Source: an uncultured Bacteroidales bacterium (lineage in GTDB: Bacteria > Bacteroidota > Bacteroidia > Bacteroidales > Bacteroidaceae). From it: DNA of 64,000 nt. Below the pieces are notes generated by a model, which made no database searches, was not told the DNA's origin, and saw nothing but the letters and a program-made list of their open reading frames with translations. A program made the position numbers and the translations under genes. This document shows positions 16,049-24,727 of this stretch, piece after piece (position 1 is the first letter of the stretch; each line of letters begins with the position of its first letter). The stretch spans positions 1 through 64,000 of the forward strand of contig CADAVI010000001.1 of the NCBI GenBank assembly GCA_902791295.1. Direction: 5' to 3'.

Positions 16049-18238
16049 CTATTCCTTTATGAGCACCTTTCTTGTCTTGCCATCCTTGCGCATCAGGTAG
16101 ATGCCCTTGTGCGGGTTGGCCACAGGGGTGCCGCTGATGGTGTAGTATGTAGGCTGCGCTTGCTCGTCGGCAGCAGCAGGAGCGGCGGGAGCGTCGATGC
16201 CGGTAAGAATCTCCTCCACCAGCGGCGACTGTTCGGCGCTGACGAGGTGCGCGGAGCCCGTCTGTGTGCTGGGCACAATCTTCACGTGGAAGACGAACTT
16301 CACCGTGGCCACCTTGTCGCCCGCCCGCTTGTAGCGCAGGCACTGAGTGACAGTGTAGGTCTGGCCCACCGTGAGGCGGCCCGGATACTGCCCGACGGAG
16401 AACGTCTGGTTCTCAGGGAAGAAGTTGCTGAACACGCCCGCGTCGGCATCGCCCCATTCGCAGCGGGTTCCGCTCTTCGTGAACCAGTGTCCGTAGCCCG
16501 TAGCCGTCTGTCCCGCGTTCACATAGTTCTGCGTGGTGGGGTTCACAGCGTAAATCATCATCTTGCCGTTGCTGATGCTCTGTGTCCAGTTCACCATATA
16601 GTCCTTCACGTCCTCCGCCTTCATCTGGAACGCGGTGCCCAGCACGCTGGCAGCCTCGCCGCTCAGGCGCACCGTCTGCGACGTGTAGTACTGCGCGTCG
16701 CGTGGCAGCTCCACGTCGTAGGTGATGGTAGCGTCCGTGGTGGGCAGAGCCGCGTCGATGGTAGGCGCGCCCAGCAGGTTGGTGCCCGTGAAGTGCACCG
16801 AGTATGGCCATTGGTCGTCGTCGGTCATCTTCTCGTTCCACAGGTGGCGGTAGTACTTGCGCGGTGCAGGCACCACTACGAGCCACAGCTTCTCGGTGCC
16901 CTCCGGCACGGTGGCCGTGACTGTCACCGTCTTGTCGCCGCTCTTCTTGTCGTCGGCGCAGTAGAGCTTGTCCTCATAGAGATAGCGGCGCGTGCCATCG
17001 GCCAGAAGCGCCACATAGCCCAGGCGGAAGCCGCGGTGGGCGTCATACTGCGTATTGCTGTAGCAGTTGTAGTACACGCTGTTGGTGCTCACATAGGCGT
17101 TGTCGCCGTTCAGATACTGCTTCGGGTCGCCCTCCGCCAGCTTCGTCATCTTCTTCAGCGAGGTGAAGTCGGTGCTCACCTCCGTGCCTGCCTCCGGCAC
17201 GTTCAGCGGAATAATGTTGAAGCCCGTGGCCTGCGGGCATGAGCTGTAAGCCACCTGATAGGTGCGGTTGCCCAGGTCCACATAGTTAAACACATAAGGC
17301 GAGGCGTCAATCCAGTCGGGGCCCTCCTCCTTGCATCCGTCCACGTCGATATCCATCGTGGCCAGCTTCATGGCGTATTCGAAATAGAGCTTGTAGAGCT
17401 CCTCCACGCTCAGGCCCTTCAGGCTCATGAGCACCTCGTTGGCGTCGTAGCCCTGGCCGCCGCCCGGCGTGCCCGCCTCGTGGCGCCATATCTTGCCGAT
17501 AATCTCGCGGTCGTTGTATTTCTCCACCAGGTAGTAGTGCCACCAGTATGACTGATAGCGCATCCACTCGTGCGTCATGGCGTAGTTGGCCGCGCGGGGG
17601 AAGATGGTCCAGCTCTCGTTCCACTTCAGCGAGGGGTAAGCCTGCGCGGCCTGCCACTGTGCTGTCTGCTCCCACCAGCCCGAGCCTTGTCCCTGCGGGA
17701 AGTGGAAGCCCGTGCCGCCGCCCAGGTCGCTGTAGCACACATACTGGAACGAGTGTCCAATCTCATGCGCGATGGTGTGCCCCACGGGCTTGCAGGTGGC
17801 GGGGTTGATCCACAGCGCTGGGCAGTTGAAGTCATAGCCGCCGCCGTAGGCCATCCACTCGGTGGTGTGGTTGATGAGAATCATGGTCTTGTATCTGTTC
17901 ACCTTCGACGTGGGCGAGTTGCCGAAGCCGAGGGTGTTCACGTTCAGCTGGTAGAACATCTCCGCCTTCTCCAGCAGGTCGTCGATGTCCACATAGTAGA
18001 AGTCCGACTTCGACAGCTCGTTCGGAGCCTTGTCGCCGTAGCCGTTGTCCCAATAGACGATGAAGTTGTCGTTCTGCTTCGAGCGCGTCTCCGACCACGT
18101 GGCCGCGCCCTCTGGGTCGCTGGCCAGATAGAGCGTGGTGTTGTTCTTCCATTCATTCGGCATGTAGAGCACCTTCTGCGCGCTGATGCAGATGTTGGCC
18201 ACGAGGGCCGTGAGCAATGTAAGTAGTAGGTTCTTCAT
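16049..18238 (-). CDS. Secreted DUF6055/DUF4859 protein with zinc-protease motif
   Basis: 729 residues. A signal peptide (1-20) is followed by a DUF6055-like domain carrying HEIGH at 158-162 (His158, Glu159, His162), the HEXXH signature of zinc peptidases, in the context PVGHTIAHEIGHSFQYVCY. A DUF4859 beta-sandwich-like module lies at about 540-685 (TVRLSGEAASVLGTAFQMKAEDV through GRLTVGQTYTVTQCLRY). The last ~30 residues (YYTISGTPVANPHKGIYLM...KVLIKE) form a short sorting-like tail shared with the neighbouring secreted proteins, suggesting type IX-like export. The likely role is a surface protease or glycan/peptide-binding protein; substrate unknown. It follows the DUF4859 multi-repeat gene by 190 bases on the same strand, probably as one transcript. 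Confidence 0.78.
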   Translation of the reverse strand: MKNLLLTLLTALVANICISAQKVLYMPNEWKNNTTLYLASDPEGAATWSETRSKQNDNFIVYWDNGYGDKAPNELSKSDFYYVDIDDLLEKAEMFYQLNVNTLGFGNSPTSKVNRYKTMILINHTTEWMAYGGGYDFNCPALWINPATCKPVGHTIAHEIGHSFQYVCYSDLGGGTGFHFPQGQGSGWWEQTAQWQAAQAYPSLKWNESWTIFPRAANYAMTHEWMRYQSYWWHYYLVEKYNDREIIGKIWRHEAGTPGGGQGYDANEVLMSLKGLSVEELYKLYFEYAMKLATMDIDVDGCKEEGPDWIDASPYVFNYVDLGNRTYQVAYSSCPQATGFNIIPLNVPEAGTEVSTDFTSLKKMTKLAEGDPKQYLNGDNAYVSTNSVYYNCYSNTQYDAHRGFRLGYVALLADGTRRYLYEDKLYCADDKKSGDKTVTVTATVPEGTEKLWLVVVPAPRKYYRHLWNEKMTDDDQWPYSVHFTGTNLLGAPTIDAALPTTDATITYDVELPRDAQYYTSQTVRLSGEAASVLGTAFQMKAEDVKDYMVNWTQSISNGKMMIYAVNPTTQNYVNAGQTATGYGHWFTKSGTRCEWGDADAGVFSNFFPENQTFSVGQYPGRLTVGQTYTVTQCLRYKRAGDKVATVKFVFHVKIVPSTQTGSAHLVSAEQSPLVEEILTGIDAPAAPAAADEQAQPTYYTISGTPVANPHKGIYLMRKDGKTRKVLIKE

Positions 18239-18428
18239 TGAGTGATATGATTGGTTTGAAAAGGAAGGCTGGCACCACGAGGGGTGTCAGCCTTCGCTGC
18301 ATGTAGAGTATACTTAAGAGTAGAGTATCCTTGGAAAGGTTGTCAATCCATAGGGTCCGGCAGTCGGCAGATGGTCCGCGGGGAACGGCTGTCTGCCATT
18401 GCCTCACAGGGTGCGAGGTGCTCCGTGA

Positions 18429-21053
18429 TCACTTCACGTAGATGACCTCGGCCTGGTTGCCCACCTTCTTGACAGCGAGGCCCTTGACAGGAGCTGTGAG
18501 TGGTGTGCCCTGCAGCGTGTAGTAAGTAGCCTTGCCGTTCTGTGCAGTGCCGATGCCGTTGATGTTCAGCAGTGGAGAGTTCTCAGACACGACGGTGAGG
18601 GTGAAGAGCACGCGGCTGGTCACGTTCTCCGCGTCGGTGTAGTCGAATGCCATCTTGATGACAGCCTTGCTCTCGTCGCCTGTTGCGAATGGAATCTCCA
18701 TGGGGTCGAGCTCGATGGCGTCGTCCTCGTAGGTGATGGCGTAGCAGTCCTCAGGAGCCTCTTGGCCGTCGGCCAGCGTGTAGATAGCGCCGTCGCGCAT
18801 GATGTCGGAGAATCCGTCCTCAACGGTCGCGTATGTTGCGGCAGAGTTGGCTACCTTTGGCACCACGCTCTCCCACTCGTTCTCGTCGATGCCGAGCGCT
18901 TCAAGGATGAGTGCCTTCACGTCGAAGCCTTCTTCAGCCTCGTCCTTGAGAATCATCTTGCCGATGTTGGCCACGATGTTTGCCTCGTTGCCGGCATTGT
19001 TAGGCTCCTCTACATACTTCACGGTCAGCTCGTACTTGATGGCTTTGCTCTTGTCTGCAAGACCATAGTAGAAGGTAGCGTCGTAAGTGTCGCCCACAGC
19101 GCGCTGGCCAGGAATCTGGTCGAAGCCGAAGATACCGTCTTTGAGCTTCCATTCGATGCCGAATGAGTTGGTGCCCCATCCGCCTACGAAGGCTGTGTTC
19201 ACGTACTCTTCACCGAGCTCGGTTGATGGCATGGCCATCCAGAAGCCGCTGTCGAAGCCTGCGTTAGGACCGTAGCCTGTGCCTGCGGTGAGCTTGGGCT
19301 GTGCTTCGGCAGATGCCGGTGCAGTCAAGCCCCACACGTTGTAGGTGCCTTCGCCCAGGAGCAGCTTGATGTTGTCGATGCCGAGGTCAAGCTCCATCAG
19401 CTTCTGCTCTTCGGCAGGGAGGTTGCCGTAGTAGTCGCCTGCAGGCTTCATCTCGAAGGTGAGCGGGATGGTGGCCACGATTTCGCCAAAGTTGTCATCT
19501 GGTGTTTCAGGCTCTTCGGCGTTCTCGTCTGGAGCAATCTTGATGTCCACGTTCACCACTACATACTTGGTGCCGTGCACGAAGAGGAGGTCTGTGTTGA
19601 TAAGAAGAGGCTCTTCCACGGTAGCGTTCTTGATGGGGTCCATGCCGCCGCGCTGTCCCACGCGGAATGTGCCGTCTGGGATGCTCACGGGCTGGATGTA
19701 GATGAATCCGCCATCGCTCCATGTCATTGGGAAGCCGTTGCCGCCGATGTAGCCGTCGTTCGTGTCGGCGTAGTCCATCATGGTGCCGCCCACTTCTGTG
19801 GCCCATACCTTCCATGAGTCAATGTCGCTCACCTCGCACTCGAGGAGCTCAGCCACCTTGGCCACGTCGAAGGTGTAATTCTGTGTGGCATATCCGCTAG
19901 CCAGTGGCTCCTGCTCCACTGTCACGGTGAGCTCCTCTTCCACTTTCACGAGCTGTGATGGGTCCACTTCCTCGGGCTTGGTCACTTCCACCTGAATCTT
20001 CACGCGTGCGGCCTTGTTGCCGTATACTATATAATGATATGTGTAGTCAGCGTCGCCTTCCTTCATCGTGCCGGGATACTGGCCTGAAACGAGGGAGTAT
20101 TCGCCATCAGCGAGCTTGATGCTCTGTGTGTAGAAGGTGCAGCCGGCTCCCCACGCTTTAGGATAGCTGAGTGGCAGAGGCTCTTCCTTGCCTTCCGCCT
20201 CGTCGTAGTTGGAGTAGCGGCCATACCACGCGCCGCCCGATGCTGCTTCGGGAGTGAGCAGGTCGTCGGTTGGGGTGTGGATGTATTCGCCTGAGCTGGG
20301 AGCGGTCTCTTCGCTCTTGACGGTCTGTGTGAAGACGTAGTCTGCGATGGATGCGTCGAGCACAGCGGGCTCTTCCACGCCGAGTGCTGTGTAGAGGCCC
20401 TCGAGGGTAGCGGAGTAGGTCTTGCCTTCATAGGATTTGCCCACGAGGAATGGGAGCTTGAGCTCGTAGTCTGCCACGATGGTGAGCTCTGAGAGCTTAG
20501 TGGTTGGATCTGGCAGGTTGGGCTTGACGGCGGCTGTCACGTTCTGTGTCACGTCGAAGCTCACTTGCTTGTCGCCGTTCACGAGGTAGATAGTGGCCTT
20601 GAGGGTTGATGCCTCGTAAATCTTAGAGAATACGCCAGGCATCTGACCTACATACACGTTGATGCGGTCGGGCCATTCATCGCCGGTCTCTGAGTCGGTG
20701 CCAGCGGCTTCGCATTTGAGGCCGACAAACCAGCTGGTTCCCTCATCGCCGTAGCCCTGAGGAGTACCTTCGAGGTTCATCCACCATTCGTTGATTTCGC
20801 CTGTGTAGACGTTGGATTTTTCCTCACCCACCTTCAGGTAGAGTGCGCCACCGGCATCCACCATTGTCTTGAGGGCGGAGAAATCCTCCAGTCCGAGTGC
20901 TGACACGATGGCAGCAGGATCGAACGACTGCTGGCCAGCCACGTAGCCATCGGTCGGGTCAGCGTTGACGACCACCGAGTACTGTGCTTTAGCCACCATG
21001 CTCACTGTCAGCATGGCGAGCAGCATGAGTGATGTGTAAATTTTTCTCATCAT
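18429..21053 (-). CDS. Secreted protein with about five DUF4859-like repeats
   Basis: 874 residues: a signal peptide (1-23, ending VAKAQ), then about five related modules of 130-180 residues starting near 26, 195, 385, 560 and 715. Each has a predicted strand, a segment of the type F-D-x-x-x-(I/V)-x-x-x-L-(G/E), a Trp/Gly-rich centre, and an ending such as GTYNVWG or GTFRVGQ-GG. The clearest module is the third (FDVAKVAELLECEVSDIDSW then SWKVWATEVGG). It ends in a short tail (YYTLQGTPLTAPVKGLAVK...VIYVK) like that of the downstream DUF6055 protein. No catalytic motif is seen, so it is probably a surface-binding or scaffold protein acting with its downstream neighbour, which also carries DUF4859. 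Confidence 0.7.
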   Translation of the reverse strand: MMRKIYTSLMLLAMLTVSMVAKAQYSVVVNADPTDGYVAGQQSFDPAAIVSALGLEDFSALKTMVDAGGALYLKVGEEKSNVYTGEINEWWMNLEGTPQGYGDEGTSWFVGLKCEAAGTDSETGDEWPDRINVYVGQMPGVFSKIYEASTLKATIYLVNGDKQVSFDVTQNVTAAVKPNLPDPTTKLSELTIVADYELKLPFLVGKSYEGKTYSATLEGLYTALGVEEPAVLDASIADYVFTQTVKSEETAPSSGEYIHTPTDDLLTPEAASGGAWYGRYSNYDEAEGKEEPLPLSYPKAWGAGCTFYTQSIKLADGEYSLVSGQYPGTMKEGDADYTYHYIVYGNKAARVKIQVEVTKPEEVDPSQLVKVEEELTVTVEQEPLASGYATQNYTFDVAKVAELLECEVSDIDSWKVWATEVGGTMMDYADTNDGYIGGNGFPMTWSDGGFIYIQPVSIPDGTFRVGQRGGMDPIKNATVEEPLLINTDLLFVHGTKYVVVNVDIKIAPDENAEEPETPDDNFGEIVATIPLTFEMKPAGDYYGNLPAEEQKLMELDLGIDNIKLLLGEGTYNVWGLTAPASAEAQPKLTAGTGYGPNAGFDSGFWMAMPSTELGEEYVNTAFVGGWGTNSFGIEWKLKDGIFGFDQIPGQRAVGDTYDATFYYGLADKSKAIKYELTVKYVEEPNNAGNEANIVANIGKMILKDEAEEGFDVKALILEALGIDENEWESVVPKVANSAATYATVEDGFSDIMRDGAIYTLADGQEAPEDCYAITYEDDAIELDPMEIPFATGDESKAVIKMAFDYTDAENVTSRVLFTLTVVSENSPLLNINGIGTAQNGKATYYTLQGTPLTAPVKGLAVKKVGNQAEVIYVK

Positions 21054-21355
21054 ACAATAGCTAATAAAGTTGTTAATAAATTATGGTTAGTTGTCTCATT
21101 TTACCCAAGTAGGTTTGAAAGTTTGGCTTTTGTTGTCAAGCCACTGGCAAAGTTCATGTTTTCTCCTCATTCTTCAAAAGGAAATGCGGTTAAATTTACG
21201 TTGATGGAGTATTTTTGGTAATTTTTGGACGATATTTGCATCCTGAAGGTAAAATATACTGTTTTTCAATGGGCGCTTTGGAGTGGATTTGTTACATTTA
21301 TATGGTGATATGGGCATAAAAATAAGGTGATATGAAAAAAAGGTGCGCCTTTATG
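21054..21355. other. Upstream region of the DUF4859-repeat gene
   Basis: AT-rich, gene-free DNA. No leftward TAnnTTTG element at the expected distance could be found for the gene at 21053. The right end merges with the rightward promoter of the candidate small RNA. Confidence 0.4.
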
Positions 21356-21385
21356 TTGCAGATAACACAAAAAGTCGTACCTTTG
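21356..21385 (+). promoter_or_regulatory. Promoter of candidate small RNA
   Basis: TTG at 21356-21358, 19 bases, TACCTTTG at 21378-21385: a full match to the Bacteroidetes consensus. The predicted start is near 21392. No protein gene follows on this strand. Confidence 0.7.
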
Positions 21386-21391
21386 CCACGT

Positions 21392-21518
21392 AGTCCACGG
21401 AACCTTAGCGTCTATTGCCAGAGCTTTCCATTCCGATGGACTTAGTAAGTTTTTCATTAATATAGCTAATCTAACAAATTCAGGACAGCACTGCGTGAGC
21501 AGCGCTGTTTCTGCTTTT
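21392..21518 (+). ncRNA. Candidate small non-coding RNA, about 125 bases
   Basis: The stretch is bounded by a consensus promoter and a stem-loop terminator (CAGCACTGC at 21486-21494, GCAGCGCTG at 21499-21507, one central mismatch, then TTTCTGCTTTT). Near the 5' end AGTCCA (21392-21397) can pair with TGGACT (21437-21442), closing a domain that includes GGAA and TTCC words. No open reading frame of note lies in it. It matches no RNA family I can name, so the call rests on the promoter-fold-terminator arrangement. Confidence 0.5.
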
Positions 21519-21862
21519 AGGGGGGCGTGAGTCTTGGGGGATGCTGGGCACGATGTATATGTCATCATTGTCTTCGGCGGCAGAATGGCGGATGCTGGCA
21601 TGGGTCGCAGAAAATGTATACGCACGATCGCATACTATCTTTTCTGCGCTTTTTGCATAGTTTGCCACCCCGCCGGTTGCACCGCCACAGAAAACTGCTG
21701 CCCCATCCTTTCCGGCTGTTTCTGCGTGTTAATCGCTCGGTTCCTGGGCTTCCCTTCCTGAGTTTCTTTATTGAATTCGATGGCTCTTTCCGGCCTTCAT
21801 TTCTGCTGGGCGCGCGGTTTTTGCGCGGTGCCCTCTGCCTGTCATTCGTGCGCGGCTTTGAG

Positions 21863-21952
21863 CAACTAGTGGCGCACCGTGCGCTACTGTTTTCGTGCAC
21901 CCTGCGCTATTATTAATGCGCACCGTGCGCGATAAATGTGGCGCAGGGTGCG
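21863..21952. repeat. Dispersed palindromic repeat, family 1, copy B
   Basis: Begins CAACTAGTGGCGCACCGTGC and carries four 13-base palindromic units (two GCGCACCGTGCGC, one GTGCACCCTGCGC, one GCGCAGGGTGCG). The right outer arm is lost. It lies next to the HU terminator. Confidence 0.8.
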
Positions 21953-21955
21953 GAC

Positions 21956-21999
21956 AAAAGAAAGCGCACGGCACCGGCCCGAAAGCCGATACCGTGCGC
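21956..21999 (-). terminator. Terminator of the HU gene
   Basis: Leftward, GCGCACGGTATCGGC pairs with GCCGGTGCCGTGCGC (15 pairs, two G-U) and is followed by TTTCTTTT. It begins 24 bases after the HU stop. Confidence 0.85.
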
Positions 22000-22022
22000 C
22001 ACGTCGCCTGTTCTTCCAGTGC

Positions 22023-22298
22023 TTATTTGGTGAACATAGAGCGATAGTCGTCGCAGGGCTTGAAGTAAGGAATCTTGTGGGCTGGAACTACCACAGACTT
22101 GTTTTCCTTGATGAGACGGCCCACCTTCTGCGCGCGCTGCTTGGTGGTGAACGTGCCGAAGCCACGGAGGAACACGTCCTCGCCGTTTGCGGTCTGGTCC
22201 TTCACAGCCTGCATGAATGCTTCCACCACACGCAGAGCCTTTTCTCTCTCTACACCTGTCATCTTGCTGATTTCAGCAACGATTTCTGCTTTTGTCAT
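22023..22298 (-). CDS. HU-family histone-like DNA-binding protein
   Basis: 91 residues, normal for HU/IHF. It matches the family throughout: MTKAEIVAEISKMTGVEREK at the start, GEDVFLRGFGTFTTKQRAQK in the saddle, and a beta-arm with the DNA-intercalating proline region KSVVVPAHKIPYFKP. It dimerises, bends DNA and organises the nucleoid. It is monocistronic with a strong terminator and one or two consensus promoters upstream. The second HU-like protein at 39914 belongs to a different, longer Bacteroidetes-specific subfamily. Confidence 0.93.
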   Translation of the reverse strand: MTKAEIVAEISKMTGVEREKALRVVEAFMQAVKDQTANGEDVFLRGFGTFTTKQRAQKVGRLIKENKSVVVPAHKIPYFKPCDDYRSMFTK

Positions 22299-22407
22299 TG
22301 TCTTGTATTTTTATTTTTAGTTTTTTGGTCGTCTTGCGTTATATATATAATAATGTGTCGTTTGCGCGTGGGGTGCCCTTTCGGGCTTGCCAGGGCGAAA
22401 ACGACTG

Positions 22408-22438
22408 CAAAGGTAAAACAAATCGTCTAAAAAACAAA
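22408..22438 (-). promoter_or_regulatory. Proximal HU promoter
   Basis: Leftward TACCTTTG at 22408-22415 with TTTG at 22435-22438, 19 bases apart. Start near 22401, leader about 100 bases. Confidence 0.7.
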
Positions 22439-22546
22439 AAGATAGGGTGTTTTTTTTCAATTTTTTCCACTTTTATGGGATTATCAGCGTGCGTGTAGTG
22501 CTGCCCATGCCACATTCCTTCGATTGCACAATACGAGCAATCATTG

Positions 22547-22578
22547 CAAAAGTAGCGCAACCTTTCGAATTTGGCAAA
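22547..22578 (-). promoter_or_regulatory. Second leftward promoter upstream of HU
   Basis: Leftward TACTTTTG at 22547-22554 with TTTG at 22575-22578, 20 bases apart. Start near 22540, with no gene between it and HU, so it is a distal HU promoter or drives a short non-coding RNA. A 23-codon ATG frame begins at 22544, too close to the box to be translated normally. Confidence 0.55.
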
Positions 22579-22618
22579 CAAATGAAGGGGGGGGAAAAAG
22601 GGTAAAGCACAAATAGAC

Positions 22619-22963
22619 CTACTTCTTCTCCTTAAAGAGGAACTTCGTCCACGAATAGGGGCGCCGCGAGCGCAGATAGTCCGTATGACCCTCCATAGCG
22701 TAAGCCTCCCGCTCCATGCTGATGCAGCGGTAGGCCTCGATAGCCCTGAACCGGCATTGCACCAGGCGAATGCCCCACTCCACCGCATACCAGAGGAAGA
22801 ATCCCACGTAGAGCATCTCCCGCTGCTGCAGCGAGTGAATGGCCTCATGGCGCAAGCTCCGTGCCGACAGCCGCCCATGCCTCGTGTTCACGAATATCAG
22901 GCCACACAGGTTGATGGCGTGGAACGAGCCTCGCGGGAAGTGTCTGGAATGGATGAGCAGCAT
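22619..22963 (-). CDS. Small conserved HEXXH protein
   Basis: 114 residues with a central motif RHEAIHSLQQREMLYVGFFLWYAVEW. HEAIH fits the HEXXH zinc-peptidase signature and is followed by an aromatic, probably membrane-embedded helix. A second conserved-looking part, YRCISMEREAYAMEGHTDYL, supplies an acidic residue (MEREAY) that could be the third zinc ligand. Short HEXXH proteins of this form are widespread and uncharacterised in Bacteroidales. No signal peptide is seen. No promoter was found; it lies between the C10 protease gene and HU, all leftward. Confidence 0.65.
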   Translation of the reverse strand: MLLIHSRHFPRGSFHAINLCGLIFVNTRHGRLSARSLRHEAIHSLQQREMLYVGFFLWYAVEWGIRLVQCRFRAIEAYRCISMEREAYAMEGHTDYLRSRRPYSWTKFLFKEKK

Positions 22964-23123
22964 ATGTGGAATAGATTCAGCCGGAGGCGTTCACTGCCAA
23001 GAGGAGGCTGGTTCGTAATGGATGAGCGGAAGAGGTGAGACAGATTGCCTCAGCCTACCTGTTTAGGGGAAAGGCAGGAGTGAGGGCAAGGCTCAAGAGA
23101 GGAAAGAGCGAAGGGGTATTACC

Positions 23124-24608
23124 CTATTGCTTATAGAGTTTCTTCTTCGTTACGCCGTCCAGCGTGAAGCCGTAGTCGTTGCGTGCCACGGTGCCGTCAA
23201 GACGGTAGCGCGTGTGGCGGGATGCAGCCGCTGTGGCGGGAGCAGTGATGCCGGTGGTGCCTTCCTCGATGTGGGCAAACTGCTTCCATCCCGCTTGGCG
23301 GCGGTACTTGTCGGCGGTGCCTGCAGGGACGATGAGAGTAGCGTTGGCATAGGTGTCAGCGTCAAAGGCCTGAGTCTCGATGGCAGACGGGGCGAGGCTT
23401 TCGCTCACCACGGTGCGCAGGCCGGTGCAGCCACGGAAAGCCAGGATGTCGATGCCCTTCACGGCAGCAGGAATCTCGATGCGCTCCAGCCACACGTTGC
23501 CACGGAAGAGGTTGGCAGGCACATAGTCTATGTTGGCGGGTATGCGGTAGGTGCGCGAGGTCTTCGTCATGGGGTAAGCCAGCAGTTCGGTGGCGGCGCG
23601 CAGCACGCCGTCTTCGGTCCAGTACCACAGGTTGTCCTCTGCCACCGATATCTCTTCCAGATGCTCGCAGCCGTACACAAGGCGGCGTCCCAGCACCTCC
23701 ACCGATGCAGGAATGACCAGGCGTGTCAGCGCCGTGCAGCCTTCGAAGGCGCCATAGGCGATGCCTGTGACCTTCCACGTGTGTCCCTCCCACTCCACGG
23801 CGGAGGGGATGATGAGCTCGCCCACGGCCGCGTCGTCCTCGATGGAGCGCACCCACACTTCGCCCTGGCCCGTCACCTTGCAGCGCAGACATCCCCAGAG
23901 GAACTCCTCGCCGCCATGGTCTGCCGTTGTGCCTGTGGGGCAGATGCCCACGATGGCGGTCTGCCCGTCGTTGTAGGTGTCCAGCTCGTCCACAGAGTAG
24001 TAGCCGTCGGGCTTGAACTCCCAGGCCATGTTGAAGTGGAACGTAGCGTCCGATTGGCGGTAGCCGTCGCACACGAACTGGTGGGCGAAGCCGCTGGGCA
24101 TGCCTCCGTAGATGACGGGGCGGCCCTTCTCCAGCTCGTGGTAGATGATGTTCTCCCAGGCGGTGCGGCCGTACATGCTGCGGTACACCTCATGCACCGA
24201 GCCGGCATAGCCGAACTGCTCGTGGAGCGCCACAGCCGCGTCGCCTTCCCATGCTGCCGCAGAGCCGCTGCTGTACTGCATGTTGGCGGCCTTGCCGCAG
24301 GCGGCCATGAGCTGTGCCACGGCCTGCGCCGACTCGCTGGTGGCGGGTGTGTTGGCGGCGTAGGTGTCCTTCATCTTGCTCCACGCGAACTGCTCCTCGG
24401 GCCACTCGAAGTAGCGCATAGCCTGTGCCATAGCAGTGGCCACACAGCCTGTGGGGCAGTGCTTGCCGCCTATCACGGGGCACTGCAGGTTGTAGGGGTT
24501 CCACTGTCCCCAGCGCGAGGTGAGCAGCGGAGCGATGTCGGTATGCTGGGCGATTGCCGCCGTGGCGATACCCAGCCACATCAAGGCTATGGTCAGCTTC
24601 TTCTTCAT
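23124..24608 (-). CDS. Secreted C10-type cysteine protease with LRR domain, no propeptide
   Basis: 494 residues. A signal peptide (1-20) leads straight into the streptopain-like domain: SRWGQWNPYN (oxyanion Gln35), catalytic Cys55 in CPTGCVATAMAQAM, catalytic His176 in SGFAHQFVCDGY, and the Trp196 region ending KPDGYYS. A BspA-type leucine-rich region (about 265-430) has repeats like GAFEGCTALTRLVIPASV. It ends in a short Arg/Lys-rich sorting-like tail (TRYRLDGTVARNDYGFTLDG). SpeB-type enzymes normally carry an inhibitory prodomain between signal and catalytic domain; none is present. The protein probably degrades extracellular proteins. The promoter sits directly on the ATG. Confidence 0.88.
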   Translation of the reverse strand: MKKKLTIALMWLGIATAAIAQHTDIAPLLTSRWGQWNPYNLQCPVIGGKHCPTGCVATAMAQAMRYFEWPEEQFAWSKMKDTYAANTPATSESAQAVAQLMAACGKAANMQYSSGSAAAWEGDAAVALHEQFGYAGSVHEVYRSMYGRTAWENIIYHELEKGRPVIYGGMPSGFAHQFVCDGYRQSDATFHFNMAWEFKPDGYYSVDELDTYNDGQTAIVGICPTGTTADHGGEEFLWGCLRCKVTGQGEVWVRSIEDDAAVGELIIPSAVEWEGHTWKVTGIAYGAFEGCTALTRLVIPASVEVLGRRLVYGCEHLEEISVAEDNLWYWTEDGVLRAATELLAYPMTKTSRTYRIPANIDYVPANLFRGNVWLERIEIPAAVKGIDILAFRGCTGLRTVVSESLAPSAIETQAFDADTYANATLIVPAGTADKYRRQAGWKQFAHIEEGTTGITAPATAAASRHTRYRLDGTVARNDYGFTLDGVTKKKLYKQ

Positions 24609-24613
24609 GCCGA

Positions 24614-24644
24614 CAAAGTTACGGCATTCCTGTCAGCCTGCCAA
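24614..24644 (-). promoter_or_regulatory. Promoter of the C10 protease, near-leaderless
   Basis: Leftward TAACTTTG at 24614-24621 with TTG at 24642-24644, 20 bases apart. The end of the -7 box is only five bases from the ATG at 24608, so the transcript should start at or within a few bases of the start codon. Confidence 0.7.
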
Positions 24645-24654
24645 GGAAAAGGAG

Positions 24655-24696
24655 AAAAAAACGCAAGCAAGGCGGCCACATGCGTGGTCGCCCTGC
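24655..24696 (-). terminator. Terminator of the duplicated secreted protein gene
   Basis: Leftward GCAGGGCGACCAC and GTGGCCGCCTTGC form a 13-pair stem (two G-U) with a 4-base loop, followed by TTGCG and a seven-T run. It sits between the stop at 24728 and the C10 protease promoter, separating the two transcripts. Confidence 0.8.
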
Positions 24697-24727
24697 CGAA
24701 TATCATTATAAGTGTTGTCTGCGTGTA

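Noticed and set aside
21266..21625. 119-codon leftward frame
   Set aside because: Antisense to the candidate small RNA and its terminator; no family character.
22475..22544. 23-codon frame starting at the leftward ATG 22544 upstream of HU
   Set aside because: The ATG lies only three bases from the predicted -7 box, so it would not be inside the transcript.
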